Source of the DNA: Catenulispora sp. MAP5-51
GTDB lineage: Bacteria; Actinomycetota; Actinomycetes; Streptomycetales; Catenulisporaceae
NCBI RefSeq assembly: GCF_041261205.1
Contig: NZ_JBGCCH010000045.1
Coordinates: 1 to 64,000 of the forward strand
Reading direction: 5' to 3'
DNA: 64,000 nucleotides
The position numbers and the translations under genes were made by a program. The notes under the pieces were generated by a model, which saw nothing but the letters and a program-made list of their open reading frames with translations, had not been told where the DNA came from and searched no databases. Shown here piece by piece: positions 51,281-61,871 of the stretch (positions are counted from its first letter, which is position 1; each line of letters opens with the position of its first letter).

Positions 51281-51937
51281 ATGACCACCACCGACCCGGC
51301 CCGTCCCGGCGGTCGCGAGGCCCAGCGCCGGCGCACCCGCAAGGCGATCGTGGACGCCGCGGTCCGGCTCAGCGCCGGCGGCGGCGCCCCGTCCATCGAC
51401 GAGATCGCCGCCGCCGCCGACGTCTCCCGCCGCACGGTCTACCTGCACTTCCCGAGCCTCGACCAGCTGCTGATCGAGGCGACCCTGGGCGCACTGAACG
51501 AGCCCGCGGTGGAGACCGCCCTGGCCGACCCCGCCGTGGCGACCGACGCCGCGGCCCGGGTCGAGACGCTCATCAGAACCCTGCTGCCGGCCGAACCGGA
51601 CTCGCTGCCCCTCGGCCGCCGCCTGATCCGCCTGACCGTCGACCCGCCCCCGGACGCCGCCCGCGCCCAGACCGCCCCGCGCCGCAGCCCGCGGCGCATC
51701 GGCTGGCTGGAGCAGGCCTGCGAACCGCTGCGCGAACCGCTCGGCCCCGAGGCCTTCGAGCGCCTGATCTCGGCACTGTGCACGGTGGTCGGCTGGGAGG
51801 CGCAGGTCGCCCTGCGCGACGTGCGCGGCCTGGACCCGCAGGCGGAGCTGGAGGCGGTGATCTGGGGGGCGCGGGCGCTGGTGGCGGCGGCGATCGCCGA
51901 GAGTGGGACGGACGCGGCGCGCGATGCCGAGGGCTGA
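51281..51937 (+). CDS. TetR-family transcriptional regulator
   Basis: 218 residues from ATG 51281, with GAGAGGA upstream. The helix-turn-helix (about 12-60) has AQRRRTRKAIVDAAVRLSAG and IAAAADVSRRTVYLHFPSLD, the standard TetR form. The C-terminal helical ligand domain (about 70-200) is not assignable to a subclass. It most likely represses the divergent DoxX gene and itself through the 32-bp palindrome. Ends close to the convergent TetR gene at 51985. Confidence 0.85.
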   Translation: MTTTDPARPGGREAQRRRTRKAIVDAAVRLSAGGGAPSIDEIAAAADVSRRTVYLHFPSLDQLLIEATLGALNEPAVETALADPAVATDAAARVETLIRTLLPAEPDSLPLGRRLIRLTVDPPPDAARAQTAPRRSPRRIGWLEQACEPLREPLGPEAFERLISALCTVVGWEAQVALRDVRGLDPQAELEAVIWGARALVAAAIAESGTDAARDAEG

Positions 51938-51984
51938 GTGGGTGAGCGGGCTGGCGAGCGGCCAGGGGAGCAGCCGGCCCGGAG

Positions 51985-52581
51985 CTACCCGCGCAGTGCG
52001 GGTGCCAGCCAGCGCTCGAGGAAGGCGCGCAGCTGGGCTTCGTCCCGGGGCGGGGTGCCGGGGTGCTGGAGCAGCGAGGTGAGCAGGCGCATGATGATCT
52101 CGGCGAGGCCGGGCAGGTCCGCGTCGGACAGGCCCGCGGTGGTCCAGTCGACGGGGAAGCGCCGCAGCATGCGTGCGCCGTAGCCGATGGTGGTGGCCGT
52201 GGTGGCGCCGCGGCCGAAGGCGTCGGGGTCGCCGAGGTGGAGCAGGAGGCTCACGCGGGGTTCGGCCGGGATGGTCTGGACGCAGAAGACCATGCCCTCG
52301 ACCACGGCCTCGGCCGGATCGGTGATGTTGCGCAGGTGCTCCAGCATCCGCTCCACGAACGCGTCCGCACCCTGGGCCGCGACCTCGCCGACGATGTCGC
52401 CGATGCCGGTGAAGTGCCGGTAGACGGTCTGCCGGGTGACGCCCAGCTCGGTCGCGACGTCGGACAGGGTGGTCTTGGCGACGCCGTGGCGGTCGACGCA
52501 GCGGGCGGTCGCATCGATGATGCGTTGCCGGGCCTCGGCCTCCGTCGCCGGAGGGCGGCCGCCCCAACCGTGGTGCGCCAT
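51985..52581 (-). CDS. TetR-family regulator, third gene of the monooxygenase operon
   Basis: 198 residues from ATG 52581. The helix-turn-helix (about 15-60) includes ARQRIIDATARCVDRHGVAK and LGVTRQTVYRHFTGIGDIVG. The C-terminal domain contains LRNITDPAEAVVEGMVFCVQ and HLGDPDAFGRGATTATTIGY, of the TetR type that binds hydrophobic ligands. It starts 12 bases after the membrane protein gene and is probably co-transcribed with it and with the FAD monooxygenase, whose promoter has an inverted repeat suitable as its operator (55323-55357). Confidence 0.84.
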   Translation of the reverse strand: MAHHGWGGRPPATEAEARQRIIDATARCVDRHGVAKTTLSDVATELGVTRQTVYRHFTGIGDIVGEVAAQGADAFVERMLEHLRNITDPAEAVVEGMVFCVQTIPAEPRVSLLLHLGDPDAFGRGATTATTIGYGARMLRRFPVDWTTAGLSDADLPGLAEIIMRLLTSLLQHPGTPPRDEAQLRAFLERWLAPALRG

Positions 52582-52593
52582 GGAATCAGGATA

Positions 52594-53829
52594 TTAGCTG
52601 CTTGAGGCGGGAGGGCTTGAGGCGGCGGGGCTTGAGGTGGCAGGGCTTGAGGCGGTGGCACGGCGTGCGGCGAGGATGACGCCCGCCGCCGCGGCCGCGC
52701 ACAGCGTGGAGTACCACAGGCTGCCGATCGGGGCTCCCTGCTTGGTCAGGCCGCCGGATGAGGCCAGGTAGTCGGGCAATGCGATGAGCCACAAGGCCAT
52801 CAGCACACCGAGGTAGAACGGGGGATAGGTCCGGGCGAACGTCGGCGAGGGCATAAGGGGCATGGGAACCATGGGTCCGGTGCGCGATGCCCGCCAGGCG
52901 TCCGTCAGCAGACACAGCCCGATGACCCAGACGACGCCCAGCTCGACGCCGATGATCGCCCGCTGGACGCCGAGGTGCCCGCCGCCCTGGAACAGGCCCG
53001 CGGGTGCACCCGCGACGACCATCGCCAGCGGCGCCAGAGGCCCCGCGGCCACGGACCGCCAGGCGATCCCCGCGCCGGTTCTAGCTCCGGTTCTAGCTCC
53101 GGTTCTAGCTCCGGTTCTAGCTCCGGTTCTAGCTTCGGTCGTAGCTCCGGTCGCAGCTCCGGTCCCACCTCCGGATCCGCACAACCGGACGACCAGATAA
53201 GCCAGCGCGCCGAAGGACACGGAAGCGAACAGGAACATGCTGTTCATCGGCACCGAAGCCAGCGCGGGCTGGTTCACCTTGGTGTCGCCGGGGTTCCAGG
53301 CCCACCACCGCAGCTGCGGGCCGAGCTGGTCGAAGACCTCGTAGAAGACCTGGCACACGAACGCCACGGCCAGCGCGCCGGCCACGGCGCCGCGCCGTAC
53401 GAACACGTCCAGCGCCCGCACCAGTTCGTACGCGAGCTGGGACAGCGCCGGATAGAAGGCCACGATGTAGAGCGGCAGCCGGTCGTACATCAACTGCACG
53501 GTGAAGACGTTGTGCGAGAAGATGAAGCCGACCTGCTTGTCCAGGCCGAACCAGCCCGGGAAGTACAACGGCGGCTCGATGACCGCCAGGTAGGCGACCG
53601 AGGCGAACCACAGCGTGAGGTTGACCGGGTCGCCGTCGTGCCGCCACCGCCGCCGGGCGTGGACCAGGGCGAACACCGCGCCGCCGATGATGAGCAGTTC
53701 CAGGACCGGCATGGTGCCGTTGGCCAAGCTGAACGGGTCCCGGAAGGTCACGACCGGATCGGCGTGACGGCAGGAGAATCCGAGGCCCTCGGCGATGCGC
53801 TCGGCCGTCTGATCGCAGCTCTGGTCCAC
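52594..53829 (-). CDS. Polytopic membrane protein with minisatellite loop
   Basis: 411 residues from GTG 53829, with GAGGAG upstream. About eight helices (PVLELLIIGGAVFALVHARR, LPLYIVAFYPALSQLAYELV, AVAGALAVAFVCQVFYEVFD, and others after 240). Between helices, at about residues 220-252, lies an ATGATTEARTGARTG loop encoded by a 12-bp tandem array. The C-terminus is Ser/Pro/Ala-rich (TASSPATSSPAASSPPASSS) from a second 15-bp array. No known family was recognised with certainty. It lies between the FAD monooxygenase and TetR genes in one operon. Confidence 0.65.
   Translation of the reverse strand: MDQSCDQTAERIAEGLGFSCRHADPVVTFRDPFSLANGTMPVLELLIIGGAVFALVHARRRWRHDGDPVNLTLWFASVAYLAVIEPPLYFPGWFGLDKQVGFIFSHNVFTVQLMYDRLPLYIVAFYPALSQLAYELVRALDVFVRRGAVAGALAVAFVCQVFYEVFDQLGPQLRWWAWNPGDTKVNQPALASVPMNSMFLFASVSFGALAYLVVRLCGSGGGTGAATGATTEARTGARTGARTGARTGARTGAGIAWRSVAAGPLAPLAMVVAGAPAGLFQGGGHLGVQRAIIGVELGVVWVIGLCLLTDAWRASRTGPMVPMPLMPSPTFARTYPPFYLGVLMALWLIALPDYLASSGGLTKQGAPIGSLWYSTLCAAAAAGVILAARRATASSPATSSPAASSPPASSS
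52600..52659. repeat. Four 15-bp tandem units at a gene's 3' end
   Basis: GCTTGAGGCGGGAGG and three variants run from 52600 to 52659, encoding the SSPA-type tail of the membrane protein. The first unit touches the stop region, close to the TetR start. Confidence 0.7.
53075..53170. repeat. 12-bp minisatellite within the membrane protein gene
   Basis: CCGGTTCTAGCT is repeated perfectly five times (53075-53134), followed by three diverged units to 53170. It encodes the ARTG loop. Each unit is four codons, so copy-number change would lengthen or shorten the loop in frame. CTAG makes the array unusual in this GC-rich DNA. Confidence 0.85.
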
Positions 53830-53839
53830 CGCGGGCTCC

Positions 53840-55315
53840 TCAGCGGGTGTAGTCGGTGCCGGGCGGATCCTGCCGGGGGTCGAACCCGCTGGGCACGACC
53901 GTGCGGCCGAGCCGCTGCCGGAGCTTGTACCGGAGCACGCCGAACCAGAAGCGCGGGTCGGCGGCCAACTGCCGCAGGGACTTGTCGATGTTGAACACCT
54001 GCGCGAACGTGCGCTCGACGTAGGCGTCCTCGCGGCTGGCGGCGTTGATGGCGTTGAACACAGGCCAGCTCAGGCGGGCCGTCAGCCGCCGGCGCCAGCG
54101 CGGGGCGGTCTCCGTTCCGGTGGCGAACTCGTACGCCTGGTCGCGGGCCATCGCGAGCATCCAGGGCACGGCCAGCGACTTGCGCTGCCGGGCCAGGAAC
54201 TCCCGGAAGAACGCCGCATCGCAGACCCCATATTCGCCCAGTATGTCGCCGAGGATCAGCGCCGACCGGGCCGCCGAGCTCATGCCCTGCGCGTAGAAGG
54301 GATTGAACGCGCAGATCGAGTCCCCGACGCAGACCAGTCCGATCGGCGGCGTGTCGAGCAGGTCGAAGCGGCGCCACTTGTTGCCGGTCGAACGTGTCAG
54401 GTGCACCGGGGACACCGGGGTGCAGGCGCGCGCCGCCCGGCCGAAGGCCGTGGCCCGCACCCGGTCCGCGGCGGTCTCGAAGGTGTCCACGTCACGCGGC
54501 ATGGGGATGCCCCACGACCCCATGCAGACGATGGCGCGCCCGCCCTCGATCGGGAAGAAGTTGCTGAGGAACTCGTGTTCCGCCGGGTGGCTGCCCGCGT
54601 TCTGGGTCGGCGCGATGACCAGGTGCTTCCACCACCACGCCGCGGGCCGCTCGCCGGCCGGCGGCAGGTCGTACCAGCGCGAGCTGTAGGTGACCCGGGC
54701 GTCCAGGGTCTTCTCCGGGGGTGCGGTCCAGCCCGCCGCGGCGAGCCAGTCGGCGGTCGAGGACCCGCGGCCCAGCGCGTCGACGAAGAGGTCGGCGGCC
54801 AGGTGGGCGTCATGGTGGGCGTCATGGTGAGAGGCGGCCGTCCGGTATTCGACGCCTGTGACACGCCCGCTCGCGGTGCCGCCGCCGGCGGATCGCAGTC
54901 CGGTGACCGTCACGCCCTCGCGCAGCTCGACGCCGGGCAGCTCGCGGAGCATGGCGCGCAGCACTCGTTCGATCAGCACCCGGGAGCTGTAGACCATGGT
55001 CATCGAACCGCTCTTGCGCGGTGCCCAGCCGGCGTCCTCGCAGTAGGCCGCGTCCATCGAGGGCATCAGCAGCATCCCGCCCGCGGCGATCAGGGCGTCC
55101 TGGAAGCCCGGGAAGATCTCCCCGATGGCCCGCCGTCCCGAGTTCAGCAGGAAATGCGGGTGCTTGCTCTGCGGCACGCCCCGCCGGTGCTCGCCATCGG
55201 GTGGCAGCAGGTCCCGCTCGAGGACGATCACCTTCTCGAAGTGCCGGGCGAGTACTCCGGCCGCACACAGCCCCGCGACGCTGCCGCCCAGCACGACCGC
55301 CGTTTCCCGGCTCAT
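53840..55315 (-). CDS. FAD-dependent monooxygenase/halogenase-like oxidoreductase
   Basis: 491 residues from ATG 55315, with GGAGTGGAG upstream; ATG 55330 is possible. The N-terminus has the FAD dinucleotide motif VVLGGSVAGLCAAGVLARHF and an arginine/glutamate pair in VIVLERDLLP. GVPQSKHPHFLLNSGRRAIG and the GD motif in IGLVCVGDSICAFNPFYAQG are typical of group A FAD monooxygenases and squalene-epoxidase/halogenase-like proteins. The C-terminus is long and basic. The substrate is probably hydrophobic; unknown. First gene of an operon with a membrane protein and TetR, preceded by an 11-bp inverted repeat. Confidence 0.83.
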   Translation of the reverse strand: MSRETAVVLGGSVAGLCAAGVLARHFEKVIVLERDLLPPDGEHRRGVPQSKHPHFLLNSGRRAIGEIFPGFQDALIAAGGMLLMPSMDAAYCEDAGWAPRKSGSMTMVYSSRVLIERVLRAMLRELPGVELREGVTVTGLRSAGGGTASGRVTGVEYRTAASHHDAHHDAHLAADLFVDALGRGSSTADWLAAAGWTAPPEKTLDARVTYSSRWYDLPPAGERPAAWWWKHLVIAPTQNAGSHPAEHEFLSNFFPIEGGRAIVCMGSWGIPMPRDVDTFETAADRVRATAFGRAARACTPVSPVHLTRSTGNKWRRFDLLDTPPIGLVCVGDSICAFNPFYAQGMSSAARSALILGDILGEYGVCDAAFFREFLARQRKSLAVPWMLAMARDQAYEFATGTETAPRWRRRLTARLSWPVFNAINAASREDAYVERTFAQVFNIDKSLRQLAADPRFWFGVLRYKLRQRLGRTVVPSGFDPRQDPPGTDYTR

Positions 55316-55322
55316 CTCCACT

Positions 55323-55357
55323 CCAATCATACAACCAGTGAGTGAATGTATGATTGG
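55323..55357. promoter_or_regulatory. Inverted repeat, probable TetR operator of the monooxygenase operon
   Basis: CCAATCATACA at 55323-55333 and its perfect complement TGTATGATTGG at 55347-55357, with a 13-base spacer containing GTGAGTGA. It overlaps the likely start region of the monooxygenase operon. The TetR encoded at the end of that operon is the obvious candidate binder (inference). Confidence 0.7.
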
Positions 55358-55475
55358 CGGCGGGAGAGGTCAAGAGCCATGGCCGAAGCGGCATTCGGAC
55401 TGCGGGAACGCTGAAAGAGCGATAGACAGTGAAGCTAGACCCGCAGGTTCGGCCGTCGACCGTGGAGCCCCAACC

Positions 55476-57608
<2,133 letters not shown>

Positions 57609-57626
57609 GGGACTATCGTCGGGCGG

Positions 57627-58742
57627 GTGGATGTGAGTGCGCCGGGTCTGCTCAACGAGGATGTGCCCGAAGATCCGGTGGCGGGGGCCCTGCCCGATCA
57701 GGCCGATCCGGTGGCAGGGACCCTGCCCGATGACGCCGATCCGGTGGCCGCCGTCCTGCCCGATGACGTCGCACCGCTGATCCCGTACCGCGGTCGCCGG
57801 CGACGCTGGCTGCGGCGGTTGGCCAAGACGGTCGCGGTGCTGTTCGTCGCCGGCACCTTCCTGTCGACCGTGTACAACGCCGCCACCGACGCGCGTGCCT
57901 CGGTCCCGGCCGGGCTGACGTACGTGCAGGCAGGCGACGTGCTGACCCGGTACCGCGAATGGGGCGGCAGCGGCACGCCGATCGTCCTGGTCCACGGCTT
58001 CATCGAGGACGCGGACACCTGGCAGTACCTCGCTCCGATCCTGGCCGCGCAGGGGCATCGGGTCTACGCCCTGGACATCGACGGCTGGGGCTACACCCAG
58101 CGCGTGGGGCCGTTCGACGTCGGCCATCAGGCACGCCAGCTCGATGCCTTCATTGAGGCGCTGCACCTGGATCATCCGGTTCTCGTGGGCCACTCCAGCG
58201 GCGCCGCTGTGGCGGCCCTGGCCGTCCTGGACAAGCCCGCCGACGCTTCCGGCCTGATGTTCCTCGACGGCGACGGCCTGGCGACCGGCGCGGGCCAGAA
58301 GACGCCGATGACACACCTGTTCCTCAACCCCTATCGCACGACCCTGATGCGGCTGGCGATCCGTTCGGACTCGGTCATCCGCGCCATCTACGGCGCCACG
58401 TGCGGCCCGACGTGTCCCAAGCTGGACGCCGCCGGGCTGGACCAGTGGCGTCGGCCGTTGCAGGTCCCGGGCGCCGAGGAATCGTTGTGGAGCATGGTGG
58501 ATCTCGGGGTCGCGGGACTGCCGTCGGGGCGTCTGGCCGAGCTCGCCACGATGCCGCTTCCGAAGGCGGTCGTGTTCGGCGGCGCCGACTCCGCCTACGA
58601 TCCGAACTCGCCCGAGAGCACCGCCGCGCGCATCGGAGCGCCCGCCCCGACGATCATCCCCGGGGCTGCGCACCTCACCTCGGTGAACAGTCCGCAAGCC
58701 GTCGCCGAGGCGGTCGCGGCGCTGGAGACGCGCGCCGGTTGA
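57627..58742 (+). CDS. Membrane-anchored alpha/beta hydrolase
   Basis: 371 residues from GTG 57627, 18 bases after the phosphatase stop. The N-terminus contains three copies of an ADPVAGxLPDD unit (residues 16-47) from a 33-bp repeat, then a basic stretch RGRRRRWLRRLAKTVA and a membrane helix (67-83). The exported catalytic domain has VLVHGFIEDADTWQYLAPIL (oxyanion loop), the nucleophile elbow GHS190SG, VFGGADSAYDPNS and a final PGAAHLTSVNSP with the catalytic histidine. It resembles epoxide hydrolase/haloperoxidase-like esterases. Substrate unknown. Confidence 0.8.
   Translation: MDVSAPGLLNEDVPEDPVAGALPDQADPVAGTLPDDADPVAAVLPDDVAPLIPYRGRRRRWLRRLAKTVAVLFVAGTFLSTVYNAATDARASVPAGLTYVQAGDVLTRYREWGGSGTPIVLVHGFIEDADTWQYLAPILAAQGHRVYALDIDGWGYTQRVGPFDVGHQARQLDAFIEALHLDHPVLVGHSSGAAVAALAVLDKPADASGLMFLDGDGLATGAGQKTPMTHLFLNPYRTTLMRLAIRSDSVIRAIYGATCGPTCPKLDAAGLDQWRRPLQVPGAEESLWSMVDLGVAGLPSGRLAELATMPLPKAVVFGGADSAYDPNSPESTAARIGAPAPTIIPGAAHLTSVNSPQAVAEAVAALETRAG
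57672..57770. repeat. 33-bp tandem repeat within the hydrolase gene
   Basis: GATCCGGTGG starts three 33-bp units at 57672, 57705 and 57738. They encode the repeated ADPVAGxLPDD stretch at the N-terminus ahead of the membrane anchor. Confidence 0.7.
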
Positions 58743-58760
58743 CGGCGGGACCCGTGGCGA

Positions 58761-59333
58761 TCAGGCCGAGATGATGAAGCTGTCGCGGTGGTGGAAATCA
58801 GGGTTCGGTGCGGGGTGGTTCAGTGCCCAGTAATCGAGTTCGCCGTCGGCGTCCTCGACAACCGCCGCCAGTGCCAGAGCGCCGGTCTGTGTTGGTGTTG
58901 GTGTTGGTGTTGGTGTTGGGCCGGGGCTGAGAATATCCAGATCCACTTCGAGTTCCAGCCGGTGAGCGTCGCGGGTGACGCTTATCCGAGGAGCCCGGTC
59001 CGGAGTTATCGGTGTCATGTTCAGGTGGTAGTCGTCGAACTTGTATAGCGCCCACTCCGTCGACGGCGAGACGTTGAGCTCGTAGTAGGCGGGGGAGTCC
59101 GCTGTTGTGCGGATGAACGCCTCGAAGCAGGTGTGTTCCCATAATTCGTCCGCCTGGCGCGGTGTGCGTGTAGCCGGTATCCGTATCTGGGAAAGGTCCG
59201 CGTCGAGAACGTAGCGCAGAGAAAGGGAACCGTGACTAGTCTCCTGAAGGTGAACATTAAGCGCTCTAGCGGCATTGGCGGTCGAAGGCGCGAAAGGCGC
59301 CAACGGGGCGTTGCGCGGGAGGCGTGAAGGCAT
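58761..59333 (-). CDS. DOMON-like domain protein
   Basis: 190 residues from ATG 59333. Probably cytoplasmic, since no signal peptide is present. LSLRYVLDADLSQIRIPATR, DELWEHTCFEAFIRTTADSP and YYELNVSPSTEWALYKFDDY are typical of small bacterial DOMON-like proteins, a beta-sandwich that may bind heme or sugar. A TPTPTPTPTQT loop encoded by (GTGTTG)5 interrupts the domain at about residues 137-147. The start codon overlaps that of the divergent kinase-fold gene at 59332, so the two share a promoter region inside each other's leader. Confidence 0.7.
   Translation of the reverse strand: MPSRLPRNAPLAPFAPSTANAARALNVHLQETSHGSLSLRYVLDADLSQIRIPATRTPRQADELWEHTCFEAFIRTTADSPAYYELNVSPSTEWALYKFDDYHLNMTPITPDRAPRISVTRDAHRLELEVDLDILSPGPTPTPTPTPTQTGALALAAVVEDADGELDYWALNHPAPNPDFHHRDSFIISA
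58889..58918. repeat. Hexamer microsatellite (GTGTTG)5
   Basis: Five copies of GTGTTG at 58889-58918, encoding Thr-Pro repeats inside the DOMON-like protein. Confidence 0.8.
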
Positions 59334-60381
59334 GATCCATATTATCGATTCCGTGCCCGATGCCTCGTCCCGCGCCTCGCGTCTGGCCGCCTACCGTGGC
59401 GTCTCGACATCCCTGGCGCTGCTCAGCGATCGCGACGTGCAGCGGATGCTGGACGCGGCGGACCCGATCGGATCGGGCATCGGCGGGAAGTCGGCGCTGC
59501 TGGACGTCGCCGGGACGCCCGTCTTCGTCAAGCGGGTCCCGCTGACCGATCTGGAACGGCGGCCGGAGAACGTTCGCTCCACAGCGAATCTGTTCGAGCT
59601 GCCGGCCTTCTGCCACTACGGCATCGGCGGGCCCGGATTCGGGGCGTGGCGGGAGCTGGCCGTGCAGACGATGACGACCGACTGGGTGCTCGCCGGGGAC
59701 TGCGAAGGGTTTCCGTTGATGTACCACTGGCGGGTGGTGCCGGATTCGACGCCGCTTCCCGAGGAGCTGTCCGACGTCGAGGCCGTGGTCGACTTCTGGG
59801 GTGGCGGGGCGCAGGTGCGCCGTCGCCTTGAGGAACTGCGTGACTCCTCGGCGAGCATCGCGCTGTTCCTGGAGTACGTCCCGCAGAACGTGTTCCGGTG
59901 GCTCGGCGAGCAGCTGGGCATCGGCGGTGAGGCCGCCGAGCGGGCCTGCGCCTTGGTGGACCGCGATCTGGCGGCGGGGATCTCGTTCATGAACGCGCAG
60001 GGCCTGCTGCATTTCGACGCCCATTTCGAGAACCTGCTGACCGATGGCAGGCGCCTGTATTTCGCGGACTACGGGCTGGTGATCTCCTCCCGGTTCGCGC
60101 TGTCGCGGGACGAGACCGCGTTCTTCGAGCAGCACCACGACTACGACCGGCGCTTCGCGGCGATGTATCGCGCGCAATGGCTGGTCACCGAACTGTTCGG
60201 GTCCGGGGCGCAGGACCGTGAAGCGCGGCTGCGTGCCTACGCCGAAGGGGAGGTGCCGACGGGGATTCCCGAGACGGCCGCGGCGATGGTCGTCCGCGAC
60301 GCGCCTACCGCCGTGGTGATGACGGACTTCCTGCGTCGGTTGATGAAGGAGAGCAGGCAGGCGCCCTACCCGGCGGCATAA
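59332..60381 (+). CDS. Protein kinase-fold protein (small-molecule or Ser/Thr kinase-like)
   Basis: 349 residues from ATG 59332, with GGAGG ten bases upstream. The fold is recognisable from an N-lobe lysine (VFVKRVPL, K67), a catalytic loop HFDAHFENLL (H227-x-D229-x-H231-x-x-N234, as in choline/aminoglycoside and some Ser/Thr kinases) and a metal motif FADYGL (DYG instead of DFG). VVPDSTPLPEELSDVEAVVD may be an insert. The substrate is not known. It is divergent from, and overlaps at the start with, the DOMON-like gene; its end lies three bases from a convergent small gene. Confidence 0.75.
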   Translation: MIHIIDSVPDASSRASRLAAYRGVSTSLALLSDRDVQRMLDAADPIGSGIGGKSALLDVAGTPVFVKRVPLTDLERRPENVRSTANLFELPAFCHYGIGGPGFGAWRELAVQTMTTDWVLAGDCEGFPLMYHWRVVPDSTPLPEELSDVEAVVDFWGGGAQVRRRLEELRDSSASIALFLEYVPQNVFRWLGEQLGIGGEAAERACALVDRDLAAGISFMNAQGLLHFDAHFENLLTDGRRLYFADYGLVISSRFALSRDETAFFEQHHDYDRRFAAMYRAQWLVTELFGSGAQDREARLRAYAEGEVPTGIPETAAAMVVRDAPTAVVMTDFLRRLMKESRQAPYPAA

Positions 60382-60384
60382 GGC

Positions 60385-60708
60385 TCACCGCTGGTCGGCG
60401 AAGACCCATCGGCCGCAGCGTGCGGTGGGGACCGAGACGACGGCGCGCCCTGATTCGGTCACCGCGCTCTGGCCGACTTCGCTCGCGCGGCAGAAGGAGC
60501 CGGCGCGGACCACACGGCGTTCTTGCGCGCGGGGGACCGGTACCGGTGCGGGGGCCGGAACGAGAGCGGGTGCGGGGGCGGGAACGGGTGCGGCGACGTC
60601 GGTCACGGGTCGAGGCTGTGCACGGTCGGTGAGACTGCCGTCGGTCCGAACCTCGTCGGCTCGGACGGGCTCGGTCCGCTGCCGCCCGATGCGGAGCTTC
60701 AACTTCAT
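60385..60708 (-). CDS. Small Pro-Ala-repeat protein, function unknown
   Basis: 107 residues from ATG 60708, with AGGGG eight bases upstream. After a basic start (MKLKLRIGRQRTEPVRADEV), a PA/PV repeat (APVPAPAPALVPAPAPVPVP) spans residues 38-58, and a C-terminal 45-residue part has FCRASEVGQSAVTESGRAVV and ARCGRWVFADQR. Two cysteines could pair. No family recognised. Convergent with and three bases from the kinase-fold gene. Confidence 0.5.
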   Translation of the reverse strand: MKLKLRIGRQRTEPVRADEVRTDGSLTDRAQPRPVTDVAAPVPAPAPALVPAPAPVPVPRAQERRVVRAGSFCRASEVGQSAVTESGRAVVSVPTARCGRWVFADQR

Positions 60709-60856
60709 ATGTTTACCCCTGATCCTGTGGTCGCGCCGCGTTCGGTTCCGCACTGCGGGTATGCGCCATTGGATCAACACTCCGTATGGGTGAGGACGAA
60801 GCACCGTGGATGGCGGGGTGTGTTCACTCTATTGGCGCCATAAGTAGGCTGCCCCG

Positions 60857-61711
60857 GTGGACTACGAGCGTGTCATCGCCCGCGCCGCCGCGTTCGACGC
60901 GGGTCCGGACGCCGCCGAAGACGACCTTGAGGCGCGCTGGCAGCTGATCGGCGAGCTGCATCGCAGTACCGGCCGGGACGCGTTCGACGCGGTGGTGGCG
61001 GCCGCGGGGTCCGATGAGCGGGCGCGGCGGCTGGTGGCGCTGGACGCGCTCGGGCAGATCGGCTACGCGGCGAACCGTCCCTTCGCCGAGGAGACGGTGC
61101 CGGTCCTGCTCGGCGCGGTCGGCGACGCGGACGCCGAAGTCGTGGCCTCGGCGGTCACCGCCCTCGGCCACGTCGGCGACCCGCGCGGCCTGGCGGCGGT
61201 GCTCCAGCGGGTCGGGCACGCCAGCGACGCGGTCCGCTTCGCCGTGGCCGTCGCGGTGCCGGCGCTGACCGACCCCGACGAGCCGCTCGCGGAGGCCGTG
61301 GACGCCCTGATCACGCTGACCCGCGACGAGGACCCGCAGGTGCGCGACTGGGCCACGTTCGGGCTCGGCACCCAACTGGACGCCGACGGCCCCGAGATCC
61401 GCGAAGCCCTCGCCGCCCGGCTGGACGACAGCTGCGACGACGCCGGCGAGGAGGCCCTGATGGGCCTGGCCCGACGCGGCGACCCGCGCGCGACGGCCCC
61501 GCTGCTCGACCAGCTGCACCAGCTCGCCGACGGCGACACCATCGCCCCCGGAACGCTGCTGTTCGAGGCCGCCGCCATCGCACAGACGAACGACGCGCTG
61601 CCGCCGCTGCGCCGTCTGTGGCAGCGCCGGGACGACTTCAAGCCCTCGGCCCGGCGGATGCTCGCCGAGGCTCTGGAGTCGCTCGGGGAGCCGGTGGAGG
61701 CAGAGTCCTGA
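60857..61711 (+). CDS. HEAT-repeat protein
   Basis: 284 residues from GTG 60857. Five or more HEAT/PBS-lyase-type helical repeats are visible: ARRLVALDALGQIGYAANRP, AEVVASAVTALGHVGDPRGL, VRFAVAVAVPALTDPDEPLA, QVRDWATFGLGTQLDADGPE and AGEEALMGLARRGDPRATAP. The repeat helix pattern indicates a scaffold for protein contacts; no enzymatic motif is seen. Such proteins are widespread in streptomycetes with no known role. No signal peptide; cytoplasmic. Confidence 0.75.
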   Translation: MDYERVIARAAAFDAGPDAAEDDLEARWQLIGELHRSTGRDAFDAVVAAAGSDERARRLVALDALGQIGYAANRPFAEETVPVLLGAVGDADAEVVASAVTALGHVGDPRGLAAVLQRVGHASDAVRFAVAVAVPALTDPDEPLAEAVDALITLTRDEDPQVRDWATFGLGTQLDADGPEIREALAARLDDSCDDAGEEALMGLARRGDPRATAPLLDQLHQLADGDTIAPGTLLFEAAAIAQTNDALPPLRRLWQRRDDFKPSARRMLAEALESLGEPVEAES

Positions 61712-61740
61712 GCCACCGGTCGCCCGACGGTCGGCTGCCA

Positions 61741-61782
61741 GCAGCCAGCAGCCAGCAGCCAGCAGCCAGCAGCCAGCAGCCT
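61741..61782. repeat. Heptamer tandem repeat GCAGCCA
   Basis: Five perfect copies of GCAGCCA (61741-61775) plus a variant GCAGCCT to 61782, just after the HEAT-repeat gene. Noncoding. Confidence 0.8.
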
Positions 61783-61871
61783 GCCGGCCGCCTTGCCGGT
61801 CGCTGTAAGGGATTCGTGAAAGCAGAACCCGCAGGTAAGGCCGCCCCCTGGAGCGTGATCATCCTGGGGGT

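Noticed and set aside
53075-53170. Regular 12-bp repeats considered as a CRISPR-like or integration array
   Set aside because: Units are contiguous without spacers, a multiple of three, and coding; a minisatellite explains them.
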